DNA of 64,000 bases, from assembly GCF_900177515.1 (NCBI RefSeq), contig NZ_FXAK01000005.1, positions 1 through 64,000 on the forward strand, written 5' to 3'. Within the stretch, counting starts at the first letter, position 1; the number at the start of each line of letters is the position of its first letter. A program made the translations under genes and the position numbers. This document shows positions 60,259 to 64,000 of the stretch, piece by piece. The DNA is from Azospirillum oryzae. GTDB taxonomy: Bacteria > Pseudomonadota > Alphaproteobacteria > Azospirillales > Azospirillaceae. The notes under the pieces are model-generated. The model did not search any database, was not told the origin of the DNA, and was given only the letters and a program-made list of their open reading frames with translations.

Positions 60259-61622
60259 CTTGCGGCTCCTTCCCGACCCCCGGGGTCGCGCCCAGCGGCT
60301 GGCAGGGTGAGGGTGAACAGCGCCCCGCCATCGGGATGGTTCGCGGCGGCCAGATCGCCGCCATGGTCGCGCACCAGCTGGTAGCTGATCGACAGGCCGA
60401 GCCCGGTGCCCTTGCCGACCGGTTTGGTGGTGAAGAAGGGGTCGAAAACGCGGCCGACGATCGCGTCGGGAATGCCGTGGCCGGTGTCTCGGATGGTGAC
60501 GACGACCGTCCCCGCCTCCTCCCGGCCATGCAGTTCCAGCCGCTTGACCGCGGCGCCGGCCATGGCGTCGATGGCGTTCTGGACCAGATTCATGGCGACC
60601 TGATGCAGGTGTCCGGGATGGCCGGCAATGTCCAGCGTGTCGGGCAGGTCGAAGACGACGGTCAGGTCCGGCATCTGCGCCTTGGCGACCCAGGTGACGG
60701 CGGAGCGCAGAAGTCCCGTCAGATCAAAGCGTTCCGAAGCGTGCTTCTGTTCCGACGAGAAGCGGCGAAGCTCCGCCACGATGTCGCGCACCCGCTCCGT
60801 CCCCTCCAGCATGCCGTCCAGCGTCGCCGCGGCGTCGGCGCGGGCGCGGTCGATGCGCAGCTCCTTGCGCAGGGAGGCCAGTTCCGCCGGCGTGGCGCCC
60901 TCATGCACGCGGTCGAGATAGGCGGTCATGCGGTCGACATAGCGGCGCATGGCATGGGCGTTGCCATAGACGAAGGAGATCGGGTTGTTCAACTCATGCG
61001 CCACGCCGGCGACCAGCCGGCCGAGCGAGGCCATCTTCTCCGAATGGACGAGCTGCTGCTGTGTCTGCTTCAGCCATTCATGGGCGGCGGCGAGGTCGCG
61101 GTAGGCGCGGCGCAACTCTCCCACCGGCCGGCCGACCAGAACCAGCCCGATGGCATGGCCGCGCTGGTCATAGCGCACCGTGCTGTTGACCGCGACGGGG
61201 AAGGGGCCGGCTGGCCCGCGGAGCGACAGCTCCACATCGCTGACCTCCTCGCGCTGAAGGGCGGCGCTGCACAGGCGGGCGAAGGCGGGATGGAAGGCGG
61301 GGTCGAGGAAATCGCGCAACGGCCGCCCGGTCAGGTCACGCCCGGCACAGCCCAAAGCCCGCTCGGCCGCCGGGTTGGTCTGCTCGATCCGGCCGTCGCG
61401 GTCGCAGGCGATCAGAACGTCGGTCATGGAGCCGAGGACGCTGGCGATGAAGGCCTGCGCCTCCTCCAGTTCGGCGTTCTTGCGCTCAAGCTCCACCTGC
61501 TGCGTCACGAGATTGGCATAGGTCTCGTCCATCTTCCGGATCACTTCGATCCAGGCGCTCTCGGCGTCGGCATCGGGCGTCATGCCGGGCATGGAAAATG
61601 GCTGCGACAGCGGGGCGGTCAT
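60255..61622 (-). CDS. hupT: PAS-domain histidine kinase of the hydrogen-sensing circuit
   Basis: The 455-residue protein has a coiled coil (about 30-60), a PAS domain (about 60-165), the phospho-acceptor His209 in AHELNNPIS, and the ATPase boxes NLVQNAIDA, DTGHGIP and GTGLGLS. No membrane segments are present. HupT phosphorylates HupR when HupUV detects no hydrogen, which turns hup expression off. The ATG at 61622 was chosen; a GTG 22 codons upstream overlaps the previous gene. Confidence 0.95.
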   Translation of the reverse strand: MTAPLSQPFSMPGMTPDADAESAWIEVIRKMDETYANLVTQQVELERKNAELEEAQAFIASVLGSMTDVLIACDRDGRIEQTNPAAERALGCAGRDLTGRPLRDFLDPAFHPAFARLCSAALQREEVSDVELSLRGPAGPFPVAVNSTVRYDQRGHAIGLVLVGRPVGELRRAYRDLAAAHEWLKQTQQQLVHSEKMASLGRLVAGVAHELNNPISFVYGNAHAMRRYVDRMTAYLDRVHEGATPAELASLRKELRIDRARADAAATLDGMLEGTERVRDIVAELRRFSSEQKHASERFDLTGLLRSAVTWVAKAQMPDLTVVFDLPDTLDIAGHPGHLHQVAMNLVQNAIDAMAGAAVKRLELHGREEAGTVVVTIRDTGHGIPDAIVGRVFDPFFTTKPVGKGTGLGLSISYQLVRDHGGDLAAANHPDGGALFTLTLPAAGRDPGGREGAAR

Positions 61623-61666
61623 GGCGCGCAGATTAGCACGCCGCAACAGCCATGGTGTGGACGATT

Positions 61667-61876
61667 TCAGGCGGACCAGATCGACCACAGGCCGGCAAGG
61701 CCGCTCAGCACCAGCACGTAGAGCGCGAAGTCGAACAGCGGCGCGTGCCAGACCCAGCCATAGGCGCCGATGGCGCGCAGCCCCCGGCGCAGCAGCGCCG
61801 ATACCGCCCAGGCCACCACGGCCATGATCAGCAGCGGCGGCAGGAACAGGCCGTAGACGTCGATTTCACCGATCAT
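61667..61876 (-). CDS. DUF1656 small membrane protein
   Basis: The 69-residue protein opens with EIDVYGLFLPPLL, the DUF1656 signature, and has two membrane helices. These proteins accompany FUSC and HlyD components of AaeAB-like efflux pumps. It overlaps the FUSC gene by 4 bp. Confidence 0.9.
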   Translation of the reverse strand: MIGEIDVYGLFLPPLLIMAVVAWAVSALLRRGLRAIGAYGWVWHAPLFDFALYVLVLSGLAGLWSIWSA

Positions 61877-63948
61877 GCGCGTGCCCTTTCCTGATGCAGC
61901 GGCTCAAGGGTCGAAGGTGGCGCCTCCAGGGTTGCATCCGGGAACAGGCTGCGGCGCAATGCGGCCAGCGCCACCACCGCACGGTCGCGCTCGGGGCAGG
62001 GTGGGGCGGCGTCGATGGCCGACAGCAGGTCGTCCATGCTGTCCAGCAGCCCGGCCGGCGCCGGATCGGGCCGCTTGGCGGACAGGGCGCGGAAATGGTC
62101 GGTGATGCCGCGCAGCAGGCGCTCCAGAGCAGCCCCGCCGGCAATGTCCAGAACCGGGCGTGCCCGTTGAAGCTCCACCACGTTCAGCCCAACCCGCAGG
62201 TCGCGTACGGCGTCGATGGCGTCGACATCCACCGACCCGCCCGCCTGCGCCAGCCGGGCCGACAGCAGCCCGACCCGGTCCAGCATGCGGCTTTCGAAGC
62301 CGTCATTCGCCGGTACCCCGCGCATCCGCGCCAGATCGGCGATCTCGCGCCAGCCGATGTGCAGCAGGCGCCGCGCGCTCCAGGCCGCCCCGACCGACCG
62401 GCACATGCGGGTGACCAGCATCGCGGTGACGATGCCGACGATCTGCCCGGTGCTGCTGTTCAGGAAGGAGGCGAAATCGCCGTTGCCGGTGTCGAGCAGG
62501 CTGAGCGAGCCGCCGACGCCGAAGATCAGCGCCATCGCCTTGCCCATCGTCGCCGGCCGGGCGACGAAGATGCCCAGCGTCACCAGAGTCGGCGCCAGGC
62601 ACAGCACCAGCATGGGGAAGCTGTCGAAGGACGGCAGAACCACCAGCAGGTAAAAGGCCGACAGCGGGATGGACGCCAGCGTGTAGACCAGGAACAGGCG
62701 GATGCCGGGAACTGGATCGTCGAAGGATGCGAAGAAGCAGGTGAACACCGCCACCATCATCGCCGCTGCCGAGCCAGACGACCAGCCGGTCAGGATCCAG
62801 AAGGCGCAGACGGTGGTGATGCCCAGCAGGGCTGCCGCCGCCGACCACGCCGCCATCCCCTTGTCCAGGTGGAAGACGCCGCGCGATCGCTTGCGGGCCA
62901 GCGGGTCGAGATGGTCGGGCAGGTCGTGGTCGCCGGTCGCGATGTGCACCCGCAGGTCCCGGCAGTCGCGATGGATCTCCACCAGCGACCGCAGGCGCCG
63001 GATGAAGCTGAAGCGTGTCGCCGCCTGCCAGCCGGCCGAAGCCCGCCCAGCCTCCTCCGCCTCCAGCCGGTCGAGCCAGCCGATCAGCCGTCCGGCCTCC
63101 GCCGGATCGGCATCGGCGCCGGCGGCGATCCAGCCGCGCGTCGCCGCCAGAACCGGGGCCACATCGGCGGGCAGTTCGCCCTGCGGGCCGCGCAGCGCGA
63201 TCAGCCGGTCCTGCACTGCGGTCAAAACCGGCAGCAGATAGACCATCCGGTCCTGCAAGGCCCGCATCGGCCGGGTCATCCAGCGCAGGTCGGAGGTGTC
63301 ATAGGGCAGGTGGGTGGTCATCACCCGCAATTCGGTCAGGTCGGTCGCCATCTTGTGGCGGTCGCGCAGGCGGGCGTCCATTCCGGCGCCGTCCAGCGCG
63401 TCCAGCGTCCAGCGCTCCGCATCGCGCAGGGCGGCGTCGAGCTTGCCGAGCAGAACCGGTCCCATGCCGCGCGGCAGGATCACGCTGTGGATGACGGTGG
63501 CGCAGACGATGCCGAGGATGATCTCCTCCACCCGGGCCAGCCCGGTGTCGAAGATCGCCTCCGGATTGGCGACGCCGGGAAAGACGATCAGCCCGACGGT
63601 GTAACCCGCCAGCATGAAGGCGTAGCTGCGCGGCGTGCGGTCCAGCAGCGAGACGAACAAACAGCCGCCGACCCAAAGCCCGACCGCCAGCGACAGCAGT
63701 TCCGGCGCATTGACCAGTTCCACCGTCAGGACGATGGCGGCGATGCTGCCGACCACCGTGCCGGCGACGCGATAGACCGCCTTCGACCGCACGGTGCCCG
63801 ACAGCGGGCTCGACACCACATAGGCGGTCAGCATCGCCCAGAAGGGGCGCGGCAGCCCCATGCCGAACGCGATGTAGAGCGCCAGCATGGAGGCGGCGAA
63901 GGACTTCAGCGAAAAGACCAGCTCGTCGAGGGTGGGGGCTTTGGGCAT
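61873..63948 (-). CDS. FUSC family transporter
   Basis: The 691-residue protein has two sets of hydrophobic helices (about 10-160 and 345-500) separated by a cytoplasmic domain, the layout of the fusaric-acid resistance/AaeB family. It would export aromatic acids or similar compounds with a HlyD partner. It is followed by the DUF1656 gene and preceded by another gene 10 bp upstream. Confidence 0.92.
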   Translation of the reverse strand: MPKAPTLDELVFSLKSFAASMLALYIAFGMGLPRPFWAMLTAYVVSSPLSGTVRSKAVYRVAGTVVGSIAAIVLTVELVNAPELLSLAVGLWVGGCLFVSLLDRTPRSYAFMLAGYTVGLIVFPGVANPEAIFDTGLARVEEIILGIVCATVIHSVILPRGMGPVLLGKLDAALRDAERWTLDALDGAGMDARLRDRHKMATDLTELRVMTTHLPYDTSDLRWMTRPMRALQDRMVYLLPVLTAVQDRLIALRGPQGELPADVAPVLAATRGWIAAGADADPAEAGRLIGWLDRLEAEEAGRASAGWQAATRFSFIRRLRSLVEIHRDCRDLRVHIATGDHDLPDHLDPLARKRSRGVFHLDKGMAAWSAAAALLGITTVCAFWILTGWSSGSAAAMMVAVFTCFFASFDDPVPGIRLFLVYTLASIPLSAFYLLVVLPSFDSFPMLVLCLAPTLVTLGIFVARPATMGKAMALIFGVGGSLSLLDTGNGDFASFLNSSTGQIVGIVTAMLVTRMCRSVGAAWSARRLLHIGWREIADLARMRGVPANDGFESRMLDRVGLLSARLAQAGGSVDVDAIDAVRDLRVGLNVVELQRARPVLDIAGGAALERLLRGITDHFRALSAKRPDPAPAGLLDSMDDLLSAIDAAPPCPERDRAVVALAALRRSLFPDATLEAPPSTLEPLHQERARA

Positions 63949-63958
63949 CGGCGCGCGC

Positions 63959-64000
63959 TCACTGCCCGGCCGGCAGTTGGGCGACCCTCGGCGTGCCGTC
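63959..64000 (-). CDS. C-terminal end of an upstream gene
   Basis: Thirteen codons (DGTPRVAQLPAGQ) and a TGA are visible. Spacing to FUSC suggests the same operon, where an outer-membrane factor or HlyD adaptor is usual, but the fragment is too short to identify. Confidence 0.5.
   Translation of the reverse strand, partial: DGTPRVAQLPAGQ

Overview
The window is high-GC alphaproteobacterial DNA. The [NiFe] uptake-hydrogenase cluster with a HupUV/HupT/HupR hydrogen-sensing circuit, the GTTC-N7-GTTC LexA boxes and a GcrA-like protein all fit an alphaproteobacterium, probably a Rhodospirillales member such as Azospirillum; the genus is an inference. A complete-looking temperate prophage of about 48.5 kb splits the hydrogenase cluster in two.

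Region 1 (1-9263, host, leftward): reading from right to left the genes are hupD, hupF, hupG, hupH, a rubredoxin-HupJ fusion, hypA, hupR, hupE, hupS, hupL and the start of hupC. They encode the membrane-anchored uptake hydrogenase, its maturation factors and its sigma-54-dependent activator. GG-N10-GC (-24/-12) promoter elements lie ahead of hupS and, as a near-perfect palindrome, ahead of hupD. On the other side of the palindrome is a structured leader and a predicted 22-residue membrane peptide.

Region 2 (9264-57800, prophage): it is bounded by a 14-bp direct repeat, ACCGTACAGACCAT. The right copy lies in the last codons of hupV, inside the C-terminal nickel-ligand motif, and the phage resupplies a synonymous 3' end. 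The leftward arm carries a lambda-type integrase and excisionase, a PP-loop/ASCH pair, an SMC-like ATPase, RecT, a RecB-type nuclease, a DnaQ exonuclease and a predicted Acb2 anti-CBASS protein. The switch region (about 21.2-24.5 kb) has divergent repressor and Cro-like genes, three operators of the form TTGCA-N6-TGCAA between them, and two more 2.7 kb away at the leftward promoter. A LexA box there drives a gene that runs into the repressor 3' end. The rightward early arm encodes regulators (LuxR-type HTH, GcrA-like), RuvC-like resolvase, helicase, MT-A70 methylase, a lambda-O-like initiator containing four iterons at exact 33-bp spacing, and a NusG/RfaH-like protein just before a terminator. 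The late arm combines a lambda-type head module (Nu1/A, W, B, C, D, E, FII) with a Mu-type contractile tail module (gp37-like, DUF2635, sheath, tube, frameshifted assembly chaperone, tape measure, N, P, 45-48), fibre genes, and lysozyme plus overlapping spanins. A second LexA box controls the rightmost gene.

Region 3 (57780-64000, host, leftward): hupT, hupU and hupV encode the hydrogen-sensing kinase and regulatory hydrogenase, which would signal to HupR in region 1. Upstream are a DUF1656 protein and a FUSC-family transporter, plus the end of one more gene. No rRNA, tRNA, CRISPR array or insertion sequence was seen.
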